A stretch of DNA of 64,000 nt from Sphingosinithalassobacter tenebrarum (GCF_011057975.1 NZ_CP049109.1:3379001-3443000), one strand, 5' to 3'. Counted from the stretch's first letter, positions 20,090 through 29,212 are shown. Translations and numbers: made by a program. The notes: generated from the letters alone by a model not told the origin.

Positions 20090-20245
20090 GAAGCCCTCCA
20101 CGGCCCAAAGGGGCGCGTTCAAATCTCGTCTGACTCGATCGGCTGCGATTCCCAAGCGCATTGCGCCCTATCGACGCAAAGCCGCGACGGGTGGTGGTTA
20201 TCGACACGGTAGCGTATCGGCCCGGCCGCCCCTACATCCGCCGTC

Positions 20246-20734
20246 ATGTACACATTCGACATCGCCGCCGGGAACCGGGCGGAGCTGTATCGCGACCTCG
20301 AATCGGCGCTCGACGGGCTGACCGCGAGCGAGCCTGACGCAATCGCCAACATGGCCAATGCCGCCGCGCTGCTGTGGCAATTCCTGCCCGACCTCAACTG
20401 GGCGGGATTCTACCGCAATGTCGGCGGCGAACTCGTGCTCGGCCCGTTTCAGGGCAAGGCGGCGTGCATCCGCATCCCCTTCGGCCAGGGCGTGTGCGGC
20501 GCGGCGGCGCAAAGCCGCGAGACGCAATTGGTGGCGGACGTGGATGCCTTTCCGGGCCATATCGCCTGCGATGCCGAAAGCGCATCCGAACTGGTCGTGC
20601 CGATCGTCCATCAGGGCGAACTGCTCGGCGTGCTCGATCTCGACAGCCCCTCGCCCGGCCGCTTCGAAGCGAGCGACGCCGCCGGGTGCGAGGCGCTGAT
20701 GCGCCTGCTCGCGCCGCGCCTCGTCAGCGCCTGA
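20246..20734 (+). CDS. msrC: Free methionine-(R)-sulfoxide reductase, GAF domain
   Basis: This 162-residue cytoplasmic enzyme reduces free Met-R-sulfoxide and protects against oxidative damage. The GAF domain carries NWAGFYRN, GPFQGKAACIRI, GQGVCGAAA and DVDAFPGHIACD. The three redox cysteines of the fRMsr family are present at residues 74, 84 and 108. The length matches the family. Confidence 0.92.
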   Translation: MYTFDIAAGNRAELYRDLESALDGLTASEPDAIANMANAAALLWQFLPDLNWAGFYRNVGGELVLGPFQGKAACIRIPFGQGVCGAAAQSRETQLVADVDAFPGHIACDAESASELVVPIVHQGELLGVLDLDSPSPGRFEASDAAGCEALMRLLAPRLVSA

Positions 20735-20840
20735 CCCGCATCGGGACTCCCCGCGCCGATTCCGCCGTGGGATGCCCCTGCGGCTTTTGGTAAGACATTG
20801 TTAGCCATGTCAGGGCGGGGGCCCGGACCGGGAGCAGTGT

Positions 20841-21623
20841 GTGAAACGAGTACTGATCATCGCAGCATCGGCGATCGCCGTAGCGACCGTGGCGACACCC
20901 GCCGCGGCGCAGAATATGGGCAATCGCCAGGCACTTACCGACGGCCGCTGGACCGCCGGCGCGGATCGCCCGGGGAGCGACCGCTGGAATGCGACGGTTG
21001 ACGGCCGCTGGTATGCCGGGTGGGACGCGCCAGGCGGCTGGAACGGCTATCGACCGCTGCGTCGCGGCGCGCATCTGCCGCCTTACTGGTTCGACACCCG
21101 GTTCCGCGTGCCCAATTATACGCGCTGGAATCTCGCGGCGCCCGCCTACGGCTTTTTCTGGTTCCGCTATTATGACGACGCCGTGCTTGTCGATCGCGAC
21201 GGGCAGGTGTGGGACAGCGTGAGCGGCGTGCCCTGGGGCGGGGCATCGGCGAGCGCGAGTTCGAGCGCCTATGCCTATTCGGGCGCGCAGGCACGCGCCG
21301 GCAGCGGCTATTATTACGAATCTCCCGGGGGGGGGAATGTACCGCCGGCGGCCGCGCCGCCGGCGGTGCAGTATCGTCAGGGCTGCGGCTGCAACAACGG
21401 CTATTACGGCCAGGGCGGCGGCTATGTGATGGTTCCGACGACGACAGTCGTCGTGGTTCAGGGCGCGCCGAGCGTGACGACAACGACCACCACGACCACC
21501 ACGACGGTCGAGGAAGTCTACGAAACGCACGAGACCTATTACACGACGGAAACGGTCCGCGCTCCGGCACCGGCCCCCGCGCCGCGCCGCATTCCCGAGC
21601 GCGGCAAACTGATGCGGCGATAG
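20841..21623 (+). CDS. RcnB-like periplasmic protein with a Thr-repeat
   Basis: This 260-residue protein starts at GTG 20841 (GGAG upstream) with a signal peptide (VKRVLIIAASAIAVATVATPAAAQ). An RcnB-type domain follows at about residues 70-135 (HLPPYWFDTRFRVPNYTRWNL, FFWFRYYDDAVLVDRDGQV). RcnB helps nickel/cobalt export in E. coli, but in alphaproteobacteria the domain occurs in many envelope proteins of unknown role. Low-complexity segments follow: Ser/Ala/Tyr, a Cys/Gly/Tyr patch and a run of ten Thr encoded by acn repeats at about 21478-21508, which could vary in length. Confidence 0.75.
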   Translation: MKRVLIIAASAIAVATVATPAAAQNMGNRQALTDGRWTAGADRPGSDRWNATVDGRWYAGWDAPGGWNGYRPLRRGAHLPPYWFDTRFRVPNYTRWNLAAPAYGFFWFRYYDDAVLVDRDGQVWDSVSGVPWGGASASASSSAYAYSGAQARAGSGYYYESPGGGNVPPAAAPPAVQYRQGCGCNNGYYGQGGGYVMVPTTTVVVVQGAPSVTTTTTTTTTTVEEVYETHETYYTTETVRAPAPAPAPRRIPERGKLMRR

Positions 21624-21633
21624 GGCCGGAACC

Positions 21634-22917
21634 CTACCGCCCCCGCATTCCGAAGCTGACAAGGCTTTCCGCGCCGTCCGCGCCGAGGGCCGACACGCCG
21701 ACGAAATGGTCGTCGACGACTACGCCTTCGAGCACCATCTCCGTCGCGGTCACATCGATGCTGTCGGTCCACGCGCGCGCATCGGCGCGGCGCCAGTGCA
21801 CGCGATAGCCCGCCGCGCCTTCCACCGGTTCCCAGCGCACGCGCGTATCGGTCGCCAGCGCGCCACCGATCGTCACGCCCTCCGGCGCTGCAGGCGCCCG
21901 CGCCAGCCGCCGCGCCATTGCGACGTTGATCGCCGTCACTTTCGCCAGATAGTCGAAGTCCATCCGGTCGACCGTGTCGCCATAGGCGCGGCCGCCCTCG
22001 CTCCGCACATCCTGATGCTGCGCGTCATACAGTTCGACGCCCGACGTGATCCGCACCGCGGGATAGCCGCGCGCGAGGAACGCCAGGTGATCGCCGCCGC
22101 GCCCGAACCGATCGGGCCGCCGCACCAGAAACACGTCGAGCCCTTGCGGAAGCGTATCGGCAATACCGTCGAGCGCCTTGGCCAGCGCGCGGCTGGGCCC
22201 GTCATCCTCGCCCCCTGCGGCGCGGCGCGCCATTTGCGCGTCGATATCCTCGCCGGCCCGAATCCCTTCGGAAAAGACGCGGACGCGGTCCGCAACCTGT
22301 CGGCCATCCTGCCCCACAATATTACCGACAATATCGTTGTTGAGCATCGCGCTCACTGTCCAGCCGTTCTGCTCGGCGGTTTCGGCCAGCAATTCGCCGC
22401 CCCACAGCCCCTGCTCCTCGCCCGAAAGCAGGGCATAGACGATGGTCGCGCGAAACTTCTCCCGCGACAGGATCCGCGCCGCCTCGATCACCAGCGCGAC
22501 GCCCGATCCGTCGTCATTGGCGCCGGGCGCGTCGCTGGTGAAATCCATCACGTCGCGCGCGCGGCTGTCGATATGCGCGGCGATGATGACAACGCGGTGG
22601 CTCTCCTCTCCCGGCTGAAAGCCGAGGATGTCGACCACCTGCACTCCGTTCGGGGCGCGCGGGCCTTCGAATCCGCGCGCGATATTGGCGACGTCGATGC
22701 AATCGCACGCATCGCCGATCCGCGAGAGTTCACCCATCGCCCAGCGGCGCGCGGCGCCGATGCCGCGCGTGTCGCTCTGCGTATCGGAAAGCGTGTGGCG
22801 GGTGCCGAATCCGACCAGCGTCTCGACATCCGCGCGAAGCCGCGCCGGATCGGGCGCTTCCTGCGCATGCGACGGCGCGGGAATCAGCAGGGCGGCGGCA
22901 AGCAGGATCTTTCGCAT
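21634..22917 (-). CDS. Secreted M28-family metallopeptidase with a C-terminal FnIII-like domain
   Basis: This 427-residue protein has a signal peptide (MRKILLAAALLIPAPSHAQ) and a di-zinc peptidase core. The core shows AAHIDSRARDVMDFTSDAPGANDDGSG (His and Asp ligands), SGEEQGLWGG (catalytic Glu) and GGDHLAF late in the domain. About 85 C-terminal residues (VRWEPVEGAAGYRVHWRRAD) form a fibronectin type III-like domain. It probably acts as a periplasmic or secreted aminopeptidase. The start at 22917 is favoured over 22953 because it begins the signal peptide. Confidence 0.88.
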   Translation of the reverse strand: MRKILLAAALLIPAPSHAQEAPDPARLRADVETLVGFGTRHTLSDTQSDTRGIGAARRWAMGELSRIGDACDCIDVANIARGFEGPRAPNGVQVVDILGFQPGEESHRVVIIAAHIDSRARDVMDFTSDAPGANDDGSGVALVIEAARILSREKFRATIVYALLSGEEQGLWGGELLAETAEQNGWTVSAMLNNDIVGNIVGQDGRQVADRVRVFSEGIRAGEDIDAQMARRAAGGEDDGPSRALAKALDGIADTLPQGLDVFLVRRPDRFGRGGDHLAFLARGYPAVRITSGVELYDAQHQDVRSEGGRAYGDTVDRMDFDYLAKVTAINVAMARRLARAPAAPEGVTIGGALATDTRVRWEPVEGAAGYRVHWRRADARAWTDSIDVTATEMVLEGVVVDDHFVGVSALGADGAESLVSFGMRGR

Positions 22918-22958
22918 GACGATCAGACTGGCGCGAAGCGGCGCGCCACGCAATCGCG

Positions 22959-23414
22959 TCAGCTCAGCCGGTCGATCGCTTCCTTGTCGAGCCCGCCGGG
23001 AATGATGAACACCGGCACCGGCAGGCTGCCGGCATCATGGCCCGAAAAATGCGACACCATCGGGCCGGGCGCGCCGCTGGGCGCGGCGCCGAGCACCAGC
23101 GCGGCGATATTGGGATCGTCGGCGATCATCTTGCGAATGATCTTCGCGCCGTCGCCCTGCTGCACGGTGATCGAGGGTTTGAGCCCCGATTCGGCAAGCA
23201 GCGTGCCCGCCGCGCGCGTCACCAGCGCCTCCGCGCGGTGCAGCGCCTCGTCCTCGATCGTCGCCATTACGCCGCCCCACTGGACGAACTCCGGCTGCGG
23301 CACCAGCGCCAGAATTTCAACGTTTCCGCCCGTCTTGACGGCGCGGCGCGCGGCAAAGCGCAGGGCGATTTCCGCCTCCGGGCTTTCGTCGATCGCCACC
23401 AGATAGGTTCGCAT
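22959..23414 (-). CDS. Universal stress protein (UspA family)
   Basis: This 151-residue single Usp domain starts MRTYLVAIDESPEAEIALRFA, with the Rossmann-like nucleotide-binding fold. The C-terminal motif ALVLGAAPSGAPGPMVSHFSG lacks a clean GxxGS-N-x-S/T pattern, so ATP binding is uncertain. It is divergent from pdhC. Confidence 0.85.
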   Translation of the reverse strand: MRTYLVAIDESPEAEIALRFAARRAVKTGGNVEILALVPQPEFVQWGGVMATIEDEALHRAEALVTRAAGTLLAESGLKPSITVQQGDGAKIIRKMIADDPNIAALVLGAAPSGAPGPMVSHFSGHDAGSLPVPVFIIPGGLDKEAIDRLS

Positions 23415-23568
23415 GGATCATTTTCCTCTCGTCCGCCATTAGCACAGTGGAAATACCCGCGCGCAAGTCCGCACCGTCATCGGCCTGCGACAAGCCGGTC
23501 TTGACCACGGCCATGACGACAGCGAGAGAGAGTGCCGAACCGCCCGAACCCCAATCACGGGAACGCTG

Positions 23569-24891
23569 ATGTCGATCGAAATCAAAATGCCTGCCCTTTC
23601 ACCCACGATGGAAGAAGGGACGCTCGCCAACTGGCTGATCAAGGAAGGCGACACCGTCTCCGCCGGCGACCTGATGGCCGAAATCGAAACCGACAAGGCG
23701 ACGATGGAATTCGAAGCCGTCGATGAAGGCACGCTCGCCAAGATCCTGGTCCCGGCCGGCACCGACAATGTGAAGGTCGGCACGGTGATCGCGCTGCTCG
23801 CCGAAGAGGACGAGGACGCTTCGGACGTGAAGGCTCCGGCCAAGAAGGAAGCCGCGCCCGCCAAGACCGAAGCAAAGAAGGAAGAAAAGCCGGCCGCGGA
23901 AGCGAAGGCGTCTCCCGCTCCGGCAGCCGCCCCGGCCCCCGCGCCCGCCAGGGCGAACGGCGCCGACGACGGCCGTGTGAAGGCAAGCCCGCTGGCGCGC
24001 CGCATCGCCGCCGAAAAGGGCGTCGATGTCGCCGCCATCTCCGGTTCCGGCCCCAATGGCCGCGTGGTGAAGGCGGATGTCGAATCGGCCGAACCGGGCA
24101 GCGCGCCTGCCCCCGCGCCGAGCAAGGCCGCACCTGCGCCCGCCGCTGCCGCGACGCCGGCGCCTTCGGGTCCGCCGTCCGACATTCCGTTCGACGAGAG
24201 CATCCCGCACGAGACCGAGAAGCTGTCGAACATGCGCAAGGTGATCGCCAAGCGCCTGACCGAAGCCAAGCAGACGATCCCGCACATCTATCTGACGGTC
24301 GACATCGTTCTCGATCCGCTGCTCAAGCTGCGCGGCGAACTCAACAAGACGCTGGAATCGCGCGGCGTGAAGCTGTCGGTCAACGACATGCTGATCAAGG
24401 CGCTGGGCATCGCGCTGGAAATGACGCCCAAGTGCAATGTCACCTATGGCGGCAGCGTGCTGGTCAAATATCAGCGCGCGGACGTTTCGGTCGCGGTGTC
24501 GACGCCCGCCGGACTGATCACGCCGATCATCAAGGACGCGGCGAACAAGAGCATGTCCACCATTTCGAAGGAAATGAAGGACCTCGCCACCCGCGCCAAG
24601 GAAGGCAAGCTCCAGCCGCACGAATATCAGGGCGGCACCGCCAGCATTTCCAACATGGGCATGTTCGGCATTTCGCAGTTCGACGCCGTCATCAATCCGC
24701 CGCAGGGCATGATCCTGGCGATCAGCGCCGGCGAAAAGCGCCCCTGGGTGGTCGACGATTCGCTGCAGATCCGCACGGTGATGAGCGCAACGGGCAGCTT
24801 CGATCATCGCGCGATCGACGGCGCCGACGGCGCGGTGCTGATGAAGGCGTTCAAGGAACTGGTCGAATCGCCGATGGGCATGCTCGCCTGA
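23569..24891 (+). CDS. pdhC: Pyruvate dehydrogenase complex dihydrolipoamide acetyltransferase (E2)
   Basis: This 440-residue protein starts with a lipoyl domain ([12 protein letters not shown], lipoyl Lys43). An Ala/Pro/Lys-rich linker follows, then an E1/E3-binding domain ([32 protein letters not shown]), a second linker and the catalytic acetyltransferase core with [11 protein letters not shown] (His413). The MPALSPTM start is characteristic of pyruvate rather than 2-oxoglutarate E2 in alphaproteobacteria. E1 genes are not in the window. The E3 gene lpdA is at 15950-17365. Confidence 0.95.
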   Translation: MSIEIKMPALSPTMEEGTLANWLIKEGDTVSAGDLMAEIETDKATMEFEAVDEGTLAKILVPAGTDNVKVGTVIALLAEEDEDASDVKAPAKKEAAPAKTEAKKEEKPAAEAKASPAPAAAPAPAPARANGADDGRVKASPLARRIAAEKGVDVAAISGSGPNGRVVKADVESAEPGSAPAPAPSKAAPAPAAAATPAPSGPPSDIPFDESIPHETEKLSNMRKVIAKRLTEAKQTIPHIYLTVDIVLDPLLKLRGELNKTLESRGVKLSVNDMLIKALGIALEMTPKCNVTYGGSVLVKYQRADVSVAVSTPAGLITPIIKDAANKSMSTISKEMKDLATRAKEGKLQPHEYQGGTASISNMGMFGISQFDAVINPPQGMILAISAGEKRPWVVDDSLQIRTVMSATGSFDHRAIDGADGAVLMKAFKELVESPMGMLA

Positions 24892-24892
24892 C

Positions 24893-25129
24893 ATGACCGG
24901 CCTGCCGATCCGCACGATCATCGAGGCACTGCACATCATCGCGGGGCTGCTCGCGACCGTGGTGATCGCGTGGATCGCGGCCTGGTCCTATGTCCCCGGC
25001 GAGCGCGACATCTGGATCACTGCCGTCGCCGCGATGGCTGCGGTGATCGCGATGGGCGTCAATCCGATGCGCCGGGCATGGGCCGCCGACAAGGCGAACC
25101 CGGCGCAGCGCGTGGGGACGGCGGAGTAG
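24893..25129 (+). CDS. Small inner-membrane protein
   Basis: This 78-residue protein starts one base behind the pdhC stop (TGACATG), so translation is probably coupled. Two hydrophobic segments (ALHIIAGLLATVVIAWIAAW and DIWITAVAAMAAVIAMGV) are followed by a basic tail. No family is recognised. It may simply ride along with pdhC expression. Confidence 0.6.
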   Translation: MTGLPIRTIIEALHIIAGLLATVVIAWIAAWSYVPGERDIWITAVAAMAAVIAMGVNPMRRAWAADKANPAQRVGTAE

Positions 25130-25161
25130 GCGTAGGCGCTATCGCCTCCTTGCCATCGCGT

Positions 25162-25290
25162 CGCCCCTGCGCAGGCAGGGGCCCATGTCTGTGGCGTCAT
25201 GGCCTTCCCTCTGACACATGGAGCAACCCGACCGTGTCTGCCCCATCACGGAATTCGACAGAGATAGGCCCCTGCCTGCGCAGGGGCGAC
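25162..25290. repeat. Inverted pair of the CGCCCCTGCGCAGGCAGGGG repeat
   Basis: The left arm (25162-25190) and right arm (25262-25290) are near-perfect inverted copies: CGCCCCTGCGCAGGCAGGGG followed by CCCATGTCT, and AGATAGG before the complement. Each arm is itself palindromic (CCCCTGC/GCAGGGG). A related pair in the opposite orientation lies at 48013-48101. It sits between the end of the pdhC-linked membrane gene and the converging sigma factor gene. Confidence 0.8.
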
Positions 25291-25307
25291 AGCAGGAAGA
25301 AGGGTGC

Positions 25308-26561
25308 TCAGTCACACGCCGCCGCGCGCTCCTTCAGAAACGCCATCTCGCGCGCATTGCGGGTAAGCCCCGCAGCCGTTTCGAACGCCGCACGCGCCTC
25401 TTCCAGCCGCCCCGCCCGGAACAGCATGTCGCCGCGCGCCGCCGGCAAGGGCGCGTAGTTGCGCAGCGCCGCCGCATCAGCGAGCGCGTCGATCAGTGCC
25501 AATCCTACATCCGGCCCGAACGCCATGCCGTGCGCCACCGCGCGGTTGAGATCGACCACAGGCGAGGGCATCACGTCGCGCAACCGATCGTAGAGCCCGG
25601 CGATGCGGCGCCAGTCGGTATCCTCCATCCGCACCGCGCAGGCATGGCAGGCGGCAAGCGCGGCCTGCAGCACATAGGGCCCGTCACCGCCCAGCGCCTC
25701 GGCCCGCGCCAGCGCGTCGAGCCCGCGACCGATCAGCAGCCGGTCCCATTTGCCGCGATCCTGTTCGTTCAATGTCAGCAGCGCACCGTTCGGCCCCACC
25801 CGCGCCGCCAGTCGCGACGCCTGAATCTCCATCAGCGCCAAGAGCCCCAGCACTTCGGCATCCTCGGGTATCAACCCGGCCAGAATCCGCCCCAGCCGCT
25901 GCGCCTCGGCGCATAATGTCGGCCGCACCAGACTCTCCCCCGAGGTGGCTGAATAGCCTTCGTTGAAGATCAGATAGACAACCTCCAGCACCGACCCGAG
26001 CCGCGCCTCGCGCTCCGCCCCGCGCGGCACCGCGAAGGCAAGCCCCGCCTCCCCGATCGCCCGTTTGGCGCGGACGATCCGCTGGCCGATCGTCGCTTCG
26101 TTCGCCAGGAACGCGCGCGCGATCTCCCCCGTCGTCAGCCCGCCGACGACGCGCAGCGTCAGCGCCGCCCGCGCCTCGGCCGAGAGCAGCGGATGGCAGG
26201 CAGTGAAGATCAGTCCCAACAATTCGTCGCCGAGATCATCGTCCATCGCCGCCTCGATCGCCTGCGCCGGGTCGTCCGCTTCGTCCGCCTCGCGCGCGAT
26301 CGCCTCATGCTTGCGCGCGCGCATCCGCTCGCGCCGCATCGCATCGATCGCGCGGCGCTTCGCGGCGGTCATCAGCCATGCGCCCGGATTGTCGGGAATG
26401 CCGCTTTCCGGCCAGCGGTCGAGCGCGGTCACCAGCGCGTCCTGCGCCAGCTCCTCGGCGCGATCGAGATCGCCCGTCATGCGGGCCAGACCGGCAATCA
26501 GCCTGGCCCGCTCGATGCGGAACACCGCTTCGATGGCGCGATGGAGTTCGCCCTCGCTCAC
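25308..26561 (-). CDS. ECF42-type RNA polymerase sigma factor with a C-terminal TPR-like extension
   Basis: The 417-residue protein has sigma region 2 at the N-terminus (ARMTGDLDRAEELAQDALVTALDRWPESGIPDNPGAWLMTAAKRRAID) and region 4 at about 130-185 (LLSAEARAALTLRVVGGLTTGEIARAFL). A long C-terminal extension carries FNEGYSATSGE and helix pairs like those in TPR proteins. This layout, with a DGPF/YCII partner gene directly upstream, defines the ECF42 group, in which the extension replaces an anti-sigma factor. The gap to the partner gene is 7 bases. Confidence 0.9.
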   Translation of the reverse strand: MSEGELHRAIEAVFRIERARLIAGLARMTGDLDRAEELAQDALVTALDRWPESGIPDNPGAWLMTAAKRRAIDAMRRERMRARKHEAIAREADEADDPAQAIEAAMDDDLGDELLGLIFTACHPLLSAEARAALTLRVVGGLTTGEIARAFLANEATIGQRIVRAKRAIGEAGLAFAVPRGAEREARLGSVLEVVYLIFNEGYSATSGESLVRPTLCAEAQRLGRILAGLIPEDAEVLGLLALMEIQASRLAARVGPNGALLTLNEQDRGKWDRLLIGRGLDALARAEALGGDGPYVLQAALAACHACAVRMEDTDWRRIAGLYDRLRDVMPSPVVDLNRAVAHGMAFGPDVGLALIDALADAAALRNYAPLPAARGDMLFRAGRLEEARAAFETAAGLTRNAREMAFLKERAAACD

Positions 26562-26568
26562 CCTGTTG

Positions 26569-26997
26569 TCAGGCGACGCCCAGCTTGCCGCGATCGCCGT
26601 CGCGCGGCGCCGCCATTTCCTCTTCGCTGACGAAATCGCCCAGGTCCGCAGCTTCGTAGAAGGGGCGGATTTCCATCGCGCCCTTGCCGATCGCTGGCGC
26701 GCGCATCGCCCAGGCCATCGCCTCGTCCATGTCCCTGACTTCCCAGATCGAAAAGCCCGCGACCATCTCGCGCGCTTCGGCGAACGGGCCGTCGATCACG
26801 GTGCGCTTGCCGTTGTCGACTTCGACTCGCTTGCTCTCCGAAGCCGGCTTGAGCCCGGCGGCGGCGACGAAGACGCCCGCCTGCACCAGTTCCTCGGTAA
26901 ATGCGTCCATCGCCGCGAACGCTTCCATCATCTCGGGTGTCGGCTCCATGCCTTCCTTGAATTCCTCGCCCGGGATCGAAAACACCATCACGCGCAT
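26569..26997 (-). CDS. DGPF/YCII-domain protein, partner of the ECF42 sigma factor
   Basis: From the ATG at 26997 (AAGGAG upstream) this encodes 142 residues. The YCII-related domain carries the diagnostic TVIDGPFAEAREMVAGFSIWEV motif (DGPF). Such proteins are coded next to ECF42 sigma factors and are their typical targets, but their biochemical role is unknown. The promoter at 27044-27070 fits ECF42 control. An ATG further upstream (27081) would add a Cys/Arg-rich segment without family similarity. Confidence 0.88.
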   Translation of the reverse strand: MRVMVFSIPGEEFKEGMEPTPEMMEAFAAMDAFTEELVQAGVFVAAAGLKPASESKRVEVDNGKRTVIDGPFAEAREMVAGFSIWEVRDMDEAMAWAMRAPAIGKGAMEIRPFYEAADLGDFVSEEEMAAPRDGDRGKLGVA

Positions 26998-27043
26998 TGT
27001 CAGTCTCCTTGATCGGCCGGGCGGATTGGCCCAACATCGACAC

Positions 27044-27070
27044 GACGAACGGAGCTTCCCCAAATCGACA
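27044..27070 (-). promoter_or_regulatory. Predicted ECF42-dependent promoter of the DGPF-sigma operon
   Basis: On the minus strand TGTCGA (27070-27065) and CGTC (27047-27044) are separated by 17 bases, and lie 46 bases upstream of the DGPF start. From memory, the published ECF42 promoter pattern is TGTCGA at -35 with CGA/TC at -10. The match suggests that the sigma factor activates its own operon. Confidence 0.65.
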
Positions 27071-27143
27071 GGGCCCTGCAAATTTATTCTGAATCCCGAC
27101 GCACCGGCCCGAACGGGACCGGGCCGCGCGCGTTGATTTCGTC

Positions 27144-28208
27144 GTGAGTCGCCTCAAGCCCGACAAAGCTGATGCCCGTTTCCTGCGCCGCGTGATCGCG
27201 CTTGCCGTGATCGTCGCGGTCGGCGTTGCCTTCTACCGCGCGCTCGAGCTGCTGATCCTCGCCTTCGGGTCGGTGCTCGGCGCGATCGTGATCCGTGCGG
27301 TATCCGATTTCTATCAGCAGCGCCTGCGCCTGTCGGAGCGGCTGGCGGTGGGCGGCGCGATGGTGACGGTGCTGCTCGGCATCGCCTTTCTGATCTGGCT
27401 GTTCGCGGTCCAGTTCGGGCAGCAGATCAACAATTTCGTTTCCGACCTGCCGATGATCGTCGAGGAACTCCGCGCGGCGATGTCGACATCGCCGGTCGGC
27501 CGCGAAATCTACAAGGCGGTCGAGGCGGCCTATGCCGGATCGCGCATCGCCCAGGATCTGAGCGGCATCGCGCAGGGATCGATCGTCATCATCCTCAACA
27601 CCATATTGCTGCTGATCGGCGCGCTGTTCCTGGCCGCCAATCCGGGCGTCTATCGCCGCGGGCTGCTGCTGCTCGTCCCTCCGGGAAACCGCGCGCCCTT
27701 CGCCGACGCGCTCGACGACACCGGAGCGACGCTGTCGCTGTGGCTGCGCGCGCAGGTGATTCAGATGACCACAATGGGCGTGTTGGTGGGGTTCGGCCTG
27801 TGGATCGCGGGCGTGCCCTCCTCGGCGGCGCTCGGCCTGCTCGCCGGGCTCAGCGAGTTCGTCCCCTATGTCGGCCCGACCGCCGCGATGATCCCCGCCC
27901 TGGCGCTCGCCGCGACGCAGGGGGTGGGAACGCTGATCGCGGCGCTGATCGCATTTGCGGTGGTCCGGCTGATCCAGACCAATTTCATCACGCCCTTCGT
28001 CCAGCAGCGCGTGATCGACATTCCTCCGGCGATCACGCTCTTCGCGATCATCGGCATCGGCTATGTCTTCGGAATGGTCGGCCTGTTCTTCTCCGCCGCG
28101 CTGCTGGTGGTGATCTTCACACTCGTTCGCGCGCTCTATCTGCGCGAGGTGCTGGGCGAGGACATATCGCCGCCGGGAAGCGGCTCGCTCCCTTCGGAAA
28201 CCCCTTAG
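27144..28208 (+). CDS. AI-2E family (PerM/TqsA-like) membrane permease
   Basis: This 354-residue inner-membrane protein starts at GTG 27144. It has about seven or eight membrane segments with the family layout: two N-terminal pairs, a soluble loop (DLPMIVEELRAAMSTSPVG), then GLLAGLSEFVPYVGPTAAMIPALALA and NFITPFVQQRVIDIPPAI, the most conserved part. Members export autoinducer-2 or act as Na+/H+ antiporters, and substrate cannot be told from sequence. It is divergent from the DGPF operon and upstream of ctrA. Confidence 0.85.
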   Translation: MSRLKPDKADARFLRRVIALAVIVAVGVAFYRALELLILAFGSVLGAIVIRAVSDFYQQRLRLSERLAVGGAMVTVLLGIAFLIWLFAVQFGQQINNFVSDLPMIVEELRAAMSTSPVGREIYKAVEAAYAGSRIAQDLSGIAQGSIVIILNTILLLIGALFLAANPGVYRRGLLLLVPPGNRAPFADALDDTGATLSLWLRAQVIQMTTMGVLVGFGLWIAGVPSSAALGLLAGLSEFVPYVGPTAAMIPALALAATQGVGTLIAALIAFAVVRLIQTNFITPFVQQRVIDIPPAITLFAIIGIGYVFGMVGLFFSAALLVVIFTLVRALYLREVLGEDISPPGSGSLPSETP

Positions 28209-28436
28209 GGCGCATTACCGAACCGTAAATGTCCCGGATTAATAAATGTGAATCACCGGCGTAAAAGCCCTTGGTGAACAGGCGGAAAGGGCTTCCCAAA
28301 GGCCGCGACTCGCGGAGTCAGGCCGGTTAGGGAGAAATTAACCTTTTGCCTTCAGACCTGCTTAGGTTAATGAATCACTCAGGACGCGTTGGTCATGAAG
28401 GGGCTGGCGTAAACAAACGGGCAAAGGATTCTGGCG
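28209..28436 (+). promoter_or_regulatory. ctrA promoter region with five GANTC sites and a CtrA-type box
   Basis: GANTC methylation sites occur at 28250-28254, 28307-28311, 28315-28319, 28372-28376 and 28427-28431, far more than chance predicts in 228 bases. A TTAG-N7-TTAA element at 28327-28341 is one base from the CtrA consensus TTAA-N7-TTAA, and further TTAG/TTAA half-sites lie at 28362-28370. In Caulobacter ctrA is controlled by CcrM methylation of GANTC and by CtrA itself. The same logic is inferred here. Confidence 0.7.
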
Positions 28437-29144
28437 ATGCGCGTATTGCTGATCGAAGACGAGCCGAGCACGGCAAAGGCGATCGAGCTTATGCTCACCA
28501 CCGAAGGTTTCAACGTCTATGCGACGGACCTGGGTGAAGAGGGCTTGGATCTCGGCAAGCTCTACGACTACGACATCATCCTGCTCGACCTCAATCTGCC
28601 GGACATGCACGGCTATGACGTGCTCAAGAAGCTGCGCGTGGCGCGCGTGCAGACTCCGGTGCTGATCCTTTCGGGCATCAGCGAAATGGATTCGAAGGTC
28701 CGCAGCTTCGGCTTCGGCGCCGACGACTATGTCACCAAGCCGTTCCATCGCGACGAGCTGGTGGCCCGCATTCATGCGGTCGTGCGCCGTTCGAAGGGAC
28801 ACAGCCAGTCCGTCATCCGCACCGGCAAGCTTGCCGTCAATCTCGACGCCAAGACGGTCGAAGTCGACGGTGCCCGCGTGCATCTGACCGGCAAGGAATA
28901 TGCGATGCTCGAGCTGCTTTCGCTGCGCAAGGGCACCACGCTGACCAAGGAAATGTTCCTCAACCATCTCTATGGCGGGATGGACGAGCCCGAACTCAAG
29001 ATCATCGACGTCTTCATCTGCAAGCTGCGCAAGAAGCTTTCGATGGCGACTGAAGGCGAGAATTACATCGAGACGGTGTGGGGCCGCGGCTATGTGCTGC
29101 GCGATCCCGAAGAAGGCGAAGTTGCCGAAACCAAGGTCGCCTGA
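28437..29144 (+). CDS. ctrA: Cell-cycle response regulator CtrA
   Basis: This 235-residue OmpR/PhoB-type regulator is the master cell-cycle and development regulator of alphaproteobacteria. The receiver domain has Glu7-Asp8 and the phospho-acceptor Asp51 ([20 protein letters not shown]), Ser79 and the conserved Lys ([17 protein letters not shown]). The winged-helix DNA-binding domain shows [52 protein letters not shown] split over recognised CtrA signatures. The C-terminus ends VA, similar to the hydrophobic end that marks Caulobacter CtrA for ClpXP. Confidence 0.95.
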   Translation: MRVLLIEDEPSTAKAIELMLTTEGFNVYATDLGEEGLDLGKLYDYDIILLDLNLPDMHGYDVLKKLRVARVQTPVLILSGISEMDSKVRSFGFGADDYVTKPFHRDELVARIHAVVRRSKGHSQSVIRTGKLAVNLDAKTVEVDGARVHLTGKEYAMLELLSLRKGTTLTKEMFLNHLYGGMDEPELKIIDVFICKLRKKLSMATEGENYIETVWGRGYVLRDPEEGEVAETKVA

Positions 29145-29173
29145 CCGAAGAGACAACATGGCGGGGGTCATGC

Positions 29174-29212
29174 AAGGCCGCGGTTCCGGTACGGACCCGC
29201 GGCCTTTTCTTT
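29174..29212 (+). terminator. Rho-independent terminator of ctrA
   Basis: AAGGCCGCGG (29174-29183) pairs with CCGCGGCCTT (29197-29206), followed by TTTTCTTT (29205-29212). It lies 30 bases behind the ctrA stop. Confidence 0.9.

Noticed and set aside
25130..25307. CRISPR-like repeats
   Set aside because: There are only two arms, in inverted and not direct orientation, with no regular spacers. It is a REP-like pair.
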